Part shown: in pieces, positions 7,381 through 13,896 of the stretch
How positions within the stretch are numbered: position 1 is the stretch's first letter
How the letters are laid out: every line of letters starts with the position of its first letter
Assembly: GCA_012036375.1 (NCBI GenBank)
Contig: JAAUOI010000018.1
Coordinates: forward strand, 1-18,320
Direction: 5' to 3'
Origin: Allobrachymonas sp.
GTDB taxonomy: Bacteria > Pseudomonadota > Gammaproteobacteria > Burkholderiales > Burkholderiaceae_C
Length of the DNA: 18,320 nucleotides
Notes under the pieces: model-generated
Databases searched by the model: none
What the model was told of the DNA's origin: nothing
The model's input: the letters and a program-made list of their open reading frames with translations, nothing else
Translations under genes and position numbers: made by a program

Positions 7381-7986
7381 TCACTTGAGCAAGAGCTTCA
7401 AATCATCCGCCAAAGCCTGTGCGCCCATGCCGTAGCGGGTATACAGGCGCAGCTTGCCCTGCGTGTCGTAGACGAAGCTGGCGGCGGTGTGGTCGATGGT
7501 GTAACTTGTTGGCGTTTTGCCTTCGACTTTTTTGTAGTAAATCTTGAAGGCTTTGGCCAAGGCGGCTGTTTGCTCGGGTGTGCCGCGCAGGGCGGTGAAC
7601 GTGGGATCGAAGCTTTCCATGTAGGCTTTGAGGACTTGCGGTGTGTCGCGTTCGGGATCGACCGTGACGAAAACTGCGGTGACTTTTTCACCATCTTTCC
7701 CGAGGGATTTTTTTACTTCCGCGATTTCAGCCATCGTGGTCGGGCACACATCTGGGCATTGGGCGAAGCCGAAAAATACGATGGGGATTTTGCCTTTGAA
7801 ATCAGCAAGTGTTTTGGTTTGGCCATTCACATCTGGCAGCGCGAAATCTTTGGCGTAGTCTGCACCCGTCAGGTCAATGCTGCGAAACTCTGGCTTTTTC
7901 TCTGCGCAGCCGCTTAAAAGCATGAAAATTAAGCAAATTAGGCCGATAGCCGGCGTAAAACCTGCGCGGAGTGCTATTGATTTCAT
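7381..7986 (-). CDS. SCO1/SenC-family copper chaperone lipoprotein
   Basis: Delivers copper to the CuA centre of cytochrome oxidase subunit II, or keeps its cysteines reduced; membrane-anchored thioredoxin fold facing the periplasm. 201 aa from the ATG at 7984-7986. Lipoprotein signal with lipobox LLSGC (C27); copper-binding C77 and C81 in CPDVCP and H166 in YTIDHTAASF; FVTVDPERDTP is typical of the family. An in-frame extension to 8193 overlaps ctaB and is rejected. The start lies 5 bp after the ctaB stop. The first residues, MKSIALRAGFTPAIG, are encoded by a copy of the dispersed repeat, which also supplies the start codon, and no Shine-Dalgarno is visible. Last gene of the heme/copper assembly part of the oxidase locus. 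Confidence 0.93.
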   Translation of the reverse strand: MKSIALRAGFTPAIGLICLIFMLLSGCAEKKPEFRSIDLTGADYAKDFALPDVNGQTKTLADFKGKIPIVFFGFAQCPDVCPTTMAEIAEVKKSLGKDGEKVTAVFVTVDPERDTPQVLKAYMESFDPTFTALRGTPEQTAALAKAFKIYYKKVEGKTPTSYTIDHTAASFVYDTQGKLRLYTRYGMGAQALADDLKLLLK

Positions 7987-7990
7987 AGTA
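7947..7990 (-). repeat. Dispersed short repeat, copy 2 (start of SCO gene)
   Basis: 44 bp with 40 of 44 positions identical to copy 1, same orientation; the shared core is CTGCGCGGAGTGCTATTGA. It spans the 5-bp gap after ctaB and the first 13 codons of SCO, including its ATG. Reading it as protein gives the hydrophobic start of the lipoprotein signal. Confidence 0.75.
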
Positions 7991-7991
7991 T

Positions 7992-8900
7992 TTACAAGAT
8001 GTAGTGATCCACGAGCAGTGCCGCAAACAAGACACTCAGGTGAATCAGCGAGAAACGAAAAGTCTTGCGCGCCAGCGCATCGCTGTAGTTTTGGAATAGT
8101 TTGAAGCCATACCAACAAAACCCGATGCTCAAAATCACCGCCGCCGCCAAATAAATCCAACTGCTCATGCCGTATGCAAAGGGCATCAAGCAAGCGGCAA
8201 ACAGCACAAAGGTGTAGAGCAAGATTTGCAGGCGCGTGTATTCATTGCCATGCGTCACCGGCAGCATCGGCAAGCCGCTCTTGCGATAGTCTTCCACGCG
8301 GTAGAGCGCGAGCGCCCAGAAATGCGGCGGTGTCCAGAGGAAGATGATGAGGAAAAGAATGAGTGCCTCTGCGCCGACATCCCCCGTCATCGCCGCCCAG
8401 CCGAGCACGGGCGGCATCGCGCCCGACGCGCCGCCGATCACGATGTTTTGCGGCGTGAGCGGCTTCAAAATCACGGTGTAGACCACGGCATAACCCACGA
8501 AGGTGGCGAGCGTGAGCCACATGGTGAGTGGGTTGACGTAGATGTACAGAACGACACAGCCAATCAAACAGAGCAGCGCGGAGAAGATGCCGGTTTGCGT
8601 GTCAGACAGCTCGCCCTGCGCGGTGGGCCGCCAAGAGGTGCGGCGCATTTTTGCGTCGATGCCTTTTTCGATCAGCATGTTGAATGCTGCGGCTGCGCCA
8701 GAGACAAGCCAGATGCCGAAGCAAGCTACAACCATGAGCTTAATTTCTTGGCCATTGGGCAAACCTGGGACGGCCAACACCATACCAATCAGTGCGCAAA
8801 AAACAATGAGCTGAATCACGCGCGGCTTCATCAGCGCGTAGAACTGGCGCGGTTTGCTGGCTGGCGCGGGGGCAATCGGGGTTGAGGCGGCTTCTGTCAT
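7992..8900 (-). CDS. ctaB: Protoheme IX farnesyltransferase (heme O synthase)
   Basis: Transfers a farnesyl group to heme b to give heme o, the first step towards heme a. Integral inner-membrane UbiA-family protein. 302 aa, full length. The prenyl-diphosphate/Mg2+ motif is FNMLIEKGIDAKMRRTSWRP (N..E...D..M.RT..RP). The family segments GGASGAMPPVLGWAA and FLWTPPHFWALALYRVEDY are present, with about nine hydrophobic helices. It starts 13 bp after the ctaA stop and is followed 5 bp later by SCO, as expected in one operon with heme A synthase. Frame intact. Confidence 0.95.
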   Translation of the reverse strand: MTEAASTPIAPAPASKPRQFYALMKPRVIQLIVFCALIGMVLAVPGLPNGQEIKLMVVACFGIWLVSGAAAAFNMLIEKGIDAKMRRTSWRPTAQGELSDTQTGIFSALLCLIGCVVLYIYVNPLTMWLTLATFVGYAVVYTVILKPLTPQNIVIGGASGAMPPVLGWAAMTGDVGAEALILFLIIFLWTPPHFWALALYRVEDYRKSGLPMLPVTHGNEYTRLQILLYTFVLFAACLMPFAYGMSSWIYLAAAVILSIGFCWYGFKLFQNYSDALARKTFRFSLIHLSVLFAALLVDHYIL

Positions 8901-8913
8901 AGTCGAGCCCCAA

Positions 8914-10061
8914 TTAGACCAGCTTCAAATGGGATGGCTTGTGTTTCGCAAATTTGTGCTGCGCAGTTTCATCTGTTTGCATGCGCATCAGCGCCGCAAT
9001 ACACACCAGCACCAAGCCCGCAGCGCCACCCGTATGTGACACAGCAGCCAGCAATGGCCAGCCGAGCACCACGTTAGACAGACCCGTGATGAGCTGCCAG
9101 AGCAGCAAACCTGCGATCCAAATTGCAGCACGACTCTGGCCTTGCTTGTAAAGCAGCCAAGCCGCATACCCCAGCATGCCGAAGACGATCAATGCAAACA
9201 TGCGATGCACCACATGAATCGCCGTGAGCGCAGGCAGCGCAATCGACGAGCCATCGCCGCGCGCACCCAGCTCGCGCCAGATTTCAAAGCCTTCGCGGAA
9301 ATTCATATTCGGCACCCAAGCATCTTGGCATTTGGGAAATTCTGTGCAGGCGAGTACGGCGTAATTCGTGCTGACCCAACCGCCGAGCGCGATTTGTAGC
9401 CAAAGCAGTGCAAAACCTGCGAACAAGAGGTTTCTCAAGTTGCGAGTTGCAGAGAAATCACGCGCACCCTGCTCATACTTCACCGCCTGTGCAGCTAAGA
9501 GGCTCAGCAAAATCATCGCACCCATCAAATGCATGGTGACGATCGCAGGAAAGAGTTTCATCGTCACAGTGAGTGCGCCGAACGCGCCTTGGATGCAGAC
9601 CCAGACCAAAGTGATAGTCGGCCAGATGGGATGCACAGCAATATTTTTCGCTGCATCCAAGAGCCCACTGCGAGTACCAAAATGAGAAAGCCCACGCCGC
9701 TGGCTAAATAGCGGTGAATCATTTCAATCCACGCTTTCTTGTGCGTCACGGGTCCTGTGGGCATCGCGGCCTGCTCAGCGCTGATTTCAGCTTTTGCACC
9801 AATCGGCGAAGCACTGCCATAGCAGCCTGGCCAATCGGGGCAGCCCAGGCCTGAATCGGTGAGTCGCGTGAATGCGCCAAAGAGCGTGAGATCGAAGGTC
9901 AGGAAAATCGTGAGCAAGGTGAGCACGCGAAGGCGCGAGGCCATGCTTTGGTTTTTGCCGCGCATCCAGACCCAGAGCAACACCGGCAAAGCGATCAATA
10001 CGCCCAGCAGCATCAGCTGCAGCACGGGCTCATAGTTATAAAGATCGACTTCGCTGTTCAT
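8914..10061 (-). pseudogene. ctaA: Heme A synthase (COX15/CtaA), one frameshift
   Basis: Oxidises heme o to heme a in the inner membrane. The first frame starts at ATG 10059-10061 (MNSEVDLYNYEPVLQ), overlapping the preceding stop as ATGA, and gives DLTLFGAFTRLTDSGLGCPD, WPGCYG and IHRYLASGVGFLILVLAVGS. The frame breaks at the T5 run 9644-9648 (A5 in the coding strand). The other frame continues KNIAVHPIWPTITLVWVCIQ, VTMHLMGAM, CTEFPKCQDAW, VHRMFALIVF and VSHTGGAAGLVLVC. One extra A gives RKNIAVHP and exactly 382 aa. Together the halves carry all four conserved heme-ligand His and two Cys pairs (GCPDWPGC, CTEFPKC). Since ctaB, ctaC, ctaD and ctaE are intact, a base-calling error is more likely than loss. 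Confidence 0.9.
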
Positions 10062-10845
10062 GGCTTCGCCCCAGAAGCGGCAGGCGCGGAGGAAGTTGAC
10101 GCAGGCAAGGGCGCAGGAATCATCATCGCCCCCACGCGCCCGGCTTGGTCCCAACTGCCTGAGGCACGCAGCAAGTTGTGCACATCGCGCTTGGCCTTGG
10201 CTGCATCCATAACAGCAGGCCAACGCAGCATCAAATTACCGTAAGGATCAACCACATACAAGTGATCAGACAATTGTTGACCTGCCTCGGGCGCAGGCAG
10301 CCATTCCTTCAAAGTCGCAGCGCTCACGCGAAACGCCTGCGCATCATTGAGCGGTGCGTGCACTTGCGGTGCAAGCTTTGCATCCACAACAGCAGCATCA
10401 TCAATCAGCCACACACGCTCAATCCGATCTTTATCGCGCCCCATGACTTCGCGCAACTGGCGCGTCCAGTAAATGCGCTTCTCGCAAGCTGCATCGCATG
10501 CGCCACCGCCAATGCTCACCAAGAGCCACTGACCTTGGAGCGACGGCAGCGGCACATTCGAGCCATCAATACGCTGCGCAGCACATAAGGCAAAGGCCGC
10601 GTCGGCAGGATCAATTCGCCATAATTTTTACGGCCTTCGGGACGGACGACGTAATACGCGAAATACGAAGCGATCACAGGCGCTGCGCAGGCCAGCATCA
10701 CGAGCAGCATCTTCACACGACCCGAAAGCTTGCGCCGCTCAGGATCAACAGCGCTGCTTGCGACAGGCAGGCTGTGCACCGTGAGCGTCAGCGGCTCGTC
10801 AAGCGCGGTGCTTGCGGCGGGGGGCAATGAGTTGGAACCAGACAT
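10058..10845 (-). pseudogene. Membrane-anchored SCO/thioredoxin-like protein of the oxidase locus, one frameshift
   Basis: Not a named protein I recognise, but of a kind seen between SURF1 and ctaA in Burkholderiales. Starts at ATG 10843-10845 (MSGSNSLPPAAS), overlapping the SURF1 end by 47 bp. A 30-40 residue cytoplasmic part is followed by one membrane helix (VKMLLVMLACAAPVIASYFA). After ELILPTRPLP the frame breaks near 10580-10600; the -1 frame continues RIDGSNVPLPSLQGQWLLVS, GGGACDAACEKRIY, IERVWLIDD and DHLYVVDPYGNLMLRWP. Adding one base gives about 262 aa. The order (strand ending before a CxxxC, helix, strand, then LYVVDPYGN) resembles SCO proteins, suggesting a periplasmic thiol or copper role in oxidase assembly; that is inference. 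The stop overlaps the ctaA start as ATGA. Confidence 0.7.
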
Positions 10846-11662
10846 ACAACACCAAAAAAAGCGCAGACAGCGCAAACCATTGAAACGCGTAACCATGATG
10901 CTTGGCCACACCCGTATCGGCAGTAGCCCAGTTGCGCAGCAATACATCGTTACCCTGCTCTGGCGCGATCTGCAGCAAGGCCACGGGCATCAGCTCAAAA
11001 GGCAATTGCATCATTGTTTGGGCTTGCGTCTGCGACTGTTGATACGACTTTTGAGGCGGTAGCGCCTGTGAAGGCACTGGCTGCTGCAAAGCAAAATTGA
11101 TTTCAGGTAGATTTTGCCAAATTCGCGAAGCCCTTGAGGTCTGCTGGGCGCTCGCCATTTGATTTTTCATCTCATAAGCGCGCGAGACCTGCGCCATCAC
11201 ACGCCCCTGCACCGTGACTTGCGCCTGTGTTTGCGGCAAATCAGGCAGGCGATTGCGGTCTTGAAAATCGCGTGCAATCCAACCGCGCTGAACCCAAATC
11301 ACACGGTTGGAATCAGCCAGCAGCAAAGGCGTCGCCACATAAAAACCCACGCGCTGATTCCCTTGAACTTGCATGGGGCGGTTATCCAGAAACACGGTGT
11401 GCTCATGCAGCCAACGGCCTTGCAACTGCATGCGTCGATGCAACCAATCTTGTGTTCTAAATGCTCCTAAATCAATAGCACTCCACGCAGCATTTGTAGC
11501 GGCCAACTGCTCATTTTGCTTCAAAATCTGGGCTGCCAACTGCTGCTTGAAGGTAGCGCGTTGCATTTGCCAGACACCCAGCCCGGCAGTCATGCCCATG
11601 GCGCAAAGAGCCGCGATCAAGATCAACCATTGCGAGCTGAGCCAAGGCTTTGCTGCATTCAC
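10799..11662 (-). CDS. SURF1-family cytochrome oxidase assembly protein
   Basis: Inner-membrane protein that helps insert heme a into subunit I. 287 aa from GTG 11660-11662 (MNAAKPWLSSQWLILIAALC), chosen because GGGAGA lies 8 nt upstream; the in-frame extension to 11791 has no support. Two-helix topology: the N-terminal helix ends GVWQMQRA and the C-terminal GYAFQWFALSALFLVLYVWF. Between them are family segments LHRRMQLQGRW, EHTVFLDNRPM, GFYVATPLLL and VIWVQRGWI. A Gln-rich insertion lies at about residues 190-215 (NFALQQPVPSQ, SYQQSQTQAQ). Codons for NAAWSAIDLGA coincide with a copy of the dispersed repeat. It is the first gene of the SURF1 to SCO run and is divergent from the DUF2909 gene with 15 bp between start codons. 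Confidence 0.92.
   Translation of the reverse strand: MNAAKPWLSSQWLILIAALCAMGMTAGLGVWQMQRATFKQQLAAQILKQNEQLAATNAAWSAIDLGAFRTQDWLHRRMQLQGRWLHEHTVFLDNRPMQVQGNQRVGFYVATPLLLADSNRVIWVQRGWIARDFQDRNRLPDLPQTQAQVTVQGRVMAQVSRAYEMKNQMASAQQTSRASRIWQNLPEINFALQQPVPSQALPPQKSYQQSQTQAQTMMQLPFELMPVALLQIAPEQGNDVLLRNWATADTGVAKHHGYAFQWFALSALFLVLYVWFQLIAPRRKHRA
11462..11504 (+). repeat. Dispersed short repeat, copy 4 (inside SURF1)
   Basis: A 22-bp core (11469-11490, read on the minus strand) matches copy 2 at 21 of 22 positions. About 30 of 43 positions match copy 3 over the full length by hand alignment. It lies in opposite orientation to copies 1 and 2 and in frame within the region after the first SURF1 helix. 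It is the most diverged copy. Confidence 0.55.
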
Positions 11663-11677
11663 GCGATAATCTCCCGT

Positions 11678-11914
11678 ATGAGTATTATTTTCGCATTGGT
11701 CTTCATCGTGATCCTCGGCGCTTTGGCAGCTGCAGGATATTTCATGCTGCGCAGAGGTGGGCAAAGCGAATCGGCAGATTCTTCCGTACAAAATAAACGC
11801 ATGGTACGCGCGCTCACGGTGCGTATTGGCGTATCAGTGGTGCTGTTCATCTGTGTGCTGCTGGCCTGGAAATTGGGATATATCAACCCGACTGGATTAC
11901 CTGTGGGGCGATAA
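11678..11914 (+). CDS. DUF2909 twin transmembrane protein
   Basis: 78 aa, the only complete plus-strand gene in the oxidase locus. Two hydrophobic helices (MSIIFALVFIVILGALAAAG and VRIGVSVVLFICVLLAWKLG) are joined by a polar linker (RRGGQSESADSSVQNKR), ending INPTGLPVGR. This is the DUF2909 / twin-transmembrane pattern found next to SURF1 in Burkholderiales; its function is unknown, presumably linked to the oxidase. I see no Shine-Dalgarno before the ATG. A GATAAT hexamer lies 7 bp upstream, which would fit a leaderless or near-leaderless transcript, but no good -35 is visible. The terminator at 11941 follows. Confidence 0.85.
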   Translation: MSIIFALVFIVILGALAAAGYFMLRRGGQSESADSSVQNKRMVRALTVRIGVSVVLFICVLLAWKLGYINPTGLPVGR

Positions 11915-11940
11915 GTTCTTGTCGCTCTTGAACAAAAACT

Positions 11941-11967
11941 AAAAAAGCCGCGCAATGCGGCTTTTTT
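11941..11967. terminator. Bidirectional intrinsic terminator between DUF2909 gene and ctaE
   Basis: A6-GCCGC, loop GCAAT, GCGGC-T6: a GC stem flanked by A6 and T6, so it works for both strands. It lies 26 bp after the DUF2909 stop and 17 bp after the ctaE stop on the other strand, ending both convergent transcripts. Confidence 0.92.
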
Positions 11968-11984
11968 ATTGGCTGCTGTCAGCA

Positions 11985-12866
11985 TTACATCCAATACACC
12001 AAGATGTACAGACCGAGCCAGACCACGTCCACGAAGTGCCAATACCAAGCTGCGCCCTCAAAACCAAAATGCTTTTGTGCAGTGAAATGGCCTTTTTGCA
12101 AACGCAAAGTGATAAAGAGCAACATCAGCATACCCACGAACACGTGAAAGCCGTGAAAACCGGTGAGCATGAAGAATGTTGAGCCAAAGATACCGGAGCT
12201 GAGTTTGAGATTCAAATCAGTATAAGCATGGTAATACTCATAGCCTTGCACGCCGAGGAAAATTGCGCCAAGCACTACCGTGATCCACATAAAACCGATG
12301 GTTTTAGCACGCTGACCGGCGATCAAAGCATGGTGCGCAATCGTGAGCGTCACGCCCGAAGTCAGCAACAAAGCCGTATTGATCGTGGGCAACCAGAACG
12401 GACCCATCGTTTGGAAGGGCTCAACGATACCGGCTGGCGAAGTGGTCGCGCCGGGCACTTGGCTCGGCCAAGCAGATGTGAAGCCAGGCCACAGAAGTTG
12501 ATTTTCCAAGCTGCCCAAAGCAGGAATCGAGTGCGAACGCGCCCACCACAGTGCGGAGAAGAATGCGCCGAAGAACATCACCTCCGAGAAAATGAACCAG
12601 CTCATGCTCCAACGGAACGACAAATCAATCTTGCGGCCATATTGCCCTGTTTCGCTCTCGGAAATCGCTTCGGAAAACCACTGAAACAACACGACGCCCC
12701 ACCAAATCAAACCAAACATCAGGGAATATTTGCCCCAGTCGGCTTCGTTGATCCACTGGCCTGCGCCAAGAATCACGAAAAACAGACCAATCGCCGCCAT
12801 CACAGGATGACGCGAAGGCCCGGGGACGAAGTAATACGGCGTTCCGCCAGAATGTGCTGCGCTCAT
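11985..12866 (-). CDS. ctaE: Cytochrome c oxidase subunit III
   Basis: Seven-helix core subunit of the aa3-type oxidase; stabilises subunit I and supports proton uptake. 293 aa, complete. Typical segments: YYFVPGPSRHPVMAAIGLF, RWSMSWFIFSEVMFFGAFFS with the conserved Glu of SEVMFF, PTINTALLLTSGVTLTIAHH, GVQGYEYYHA, GSTFFMLTGFHGFHV and the C-terminal AAWYWHFVDVVWLGLYILVY. AGGAG lies 8 nt before the ATG. It is the last gene of the ctaC-ctaD-ctaG run, 58 bp after the DUF2970 gene, and is followed by the terminator at 11941-11967. Confidence 0.96.
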   Translation of the reverse strand: MSAAHSGGTPYYFVPGPSRHPVMAAIGLFFVILGAGQWINEADWGKYSLMFGLIWWGVVLFQWFSEAISESETGQYGRKIDLSFRWSMSWFIFSEVMFFGAFFSALWWARSHSIPALGSLENQLLWPGFTSAWPSQVPGATTSPAGIVEPFQTMGPFWLPTINTALLLTSGVTLTIAHHALIAGQRAKTIGFMWITVVLGAIFLGVQGYEYYHAYTDLNLKLSSGIFGSTFFMLTGFHGFHVFVGMLMLLFITLRLQKGHFTAQKHFGFEGAAWYWHFVDVVWLGLYILVYWM

Positions 12867-12924
12867 GTTGTGCTTTCTCCTAAACCCAATATCTCAAAAA
12901 TCTTGTTTACATCGCTTGCTCGGA

Positions 12925-13110
12925 TTAAACGGCTTTCACCGCCCAATTCACGAGTAAAAGCAAAGCCCCAATAAAAATTGCAACACCCACAAAACCCGCC
13001 ACGACCACATGGATCGGGTTGAGCTGCTGAGTGTCTTTCTCAAACTCTGCGCCCGAGCGCAAACCCACGAAGCTCCAAGCCACGGCTTTAACGGTGCGCA
13101 ACATGCTCAT
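12925..13110 (-). CDS. DUF2970 small membrane protein
   Basis: 61 aa. An amphipathic N-terminal stretch (MLRTVKAVAWSFVGLRSGAE) is followed by one transmembrane helix (VVVAGFVGVAIFIGALLLL). The pattern matches DUF2970, found beside ctaG in betaproteobacteria; function unknown. The start overlaps the ctaG stop as ATGA, preceded by AAGAAGG, so it is translationally coupled; a second ATG two codons later is possible. It probably acts as an accessory of the oxidase. Confidence 0.85.
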   Translation of the reverse strand: MSMLRTVKAVAWSFVGLRSGAEFEKDTQQLNPIHVVVAGFVGVAIFIGALLLLVNWAVKAV

Positions 13111-13766
13111 GCGCCTTCTTTCTTAGCGGTAACCGAATCCTTGGCTGTTGTCATATCAGCGGGAATTAAAGCGGTGTTTGTCTTGGGCGCAGCGGGCGTT
13201 TTACCGCCGACTTCAAAGAAGGTATAGCTCAGCGTAATCGTCGTCACGTCTTTCGGAATTTTGGGATCAATCACAAAAGCCACCGGCCAATTCTTTTTCT
13301 CACCGGGTTGTAAGGTGTATTGCTGAAAGCAAAAGCATTCGAGCTTATTGAAATGCGGCGAGGCCTGCTTGGGGGCATAACTCGGAATCGCTTGCGCAGC
13401 CATCACGCGATTTTGAATATTTTGAAACTCGTACATCACCGTCATCAGCTCGCCGGGATGCACTTGCAAGCTGCGCTTCTCGGGCTTGAAATCCCAAGGG
13501 CCACGTACATTCGCATCAAACTCGACCGTGATCGTGCGGCTTTTATCAACCTGTGTATTCGCAGGAATACTCTTTTTTGCCCCGGGCAATTGTGTCTCGC
13601 CTAGAGACAAGATGTTGATGCCCGTGGCTTCACAAATCGCACGATAAATCGGCACGAGTGCATAACTGAATGCCGCCATGCCCAAGCAAACAACGATGAG
13701 TTTGCCCGTCATTTTGAGGTTTTCAGTTTTGATCTGCATGACTTTTTTACCGCTCTCAGTCTTCAC
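13107..13766 (-). CDS. ctaG: Cytochrome c oxidase assembly protein CtaG (Cox11)
   Basis: Copper chaperone for the CuB site of subunit I; one membrane helix and a periplasmic Ig-like domain. 219 aa from GTG 13764-13766. Helix KLIVVCLGMAAFSYALVPIY, then C45 in YRAICEATGI, VEFDANVRGPWDFKP, HFNKLECFCFQQYTL with copper ligands C144 and C146, and the C-terminal YTFFEVGGKTP. The GTG overlaps the preceding stop (GTGA), suggesting coupling; ATG 13737-13739 (MQIKTENLKMTG) is a real alternative that fits the usual length better. The C-terminus ends in a Lys/Ala/Thr-rich tail. Confidence 0.93.
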   Translation of the reverse strand: MKTESGKKVMQIKTENLKMTGKLIVVCLGMAAFSYALVPIYRAICEATGINILSLGETQLPGAKKSIPANTQVDKSRTITVEFDANVRGPWDFKPEKRSLQVHPGELMTVMYEFQNIQNRVMAAQAIPSYAPKQASPHFNKLECFCFQQYTLQPGEKKNWPVAFVIDPKIPKDVTTITLSYTFFEVGGKTPAAPKTNTALIPADMTTAKDSVTAKKEGA

Positions 13767-13879
13767 TTGCCAAAGAAAATCATGCGCACCATGAAACCGA
13801 CCAAGAACACTGCGACAACCGAAGCCAAAATCAGCCCCGTTCGCAAGTTCTTCTTTCGCATATCTTCAGGTGTGCTCAT
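13763..13879 (-). CDS. Cytochrome oxidase small assembly/membrane protein, 38 aa
   Basis: Very short gene between ctaD and ctaG: MSTPEDMRKKNLRTGLILAS followed by a hydrophobic run (VVAVFLVGFMVRMIFFGK). GGAGGT lies about 6 nt before the ATG, a strong ribosome site. The TGA overlaps the GTG start of ctaG. Its size, charge pattern and place match the small cytochrome oxidase assembly proteins annotated at this position in Burkholderiales; the exact role is unknown. Confidence 0.85.
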   Translation of the reverse strand: MSTPEDMRKKNLRTGLILASVVAVFLVGFMVRMIFFGK

Positions 13880-13896
13880 GATGACCTCCATCACAA

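Noticed and set aside
7987..8193. N-terminal extension of SCO to 8193
   Set aside because: The extension lies inside ctaB in another frame and would bury the lipoprotein signal; the lipobox at C27 from the 7986 start fits the family.
8226..8885. 219-aa plus-strand open frame
   Set aside because: Antisense shadow of ctaB, rich in His/Arg/Glu as typical for such shadows; no ribosome site or motif.
11663..11791. N-terminal extension of SURF1 to 11791
   Set aside because: It overlaps the DUF2909 gene, has no hydrophobic or family-like sequence, and the GTG at 11662 has a good ribosome site.
12228..12974. 248-aa plus-strand open frame
   Set aside because: Antisense to ctaE and the DUF2970 gene; composition is not protein-like and both sense genes are well supported.
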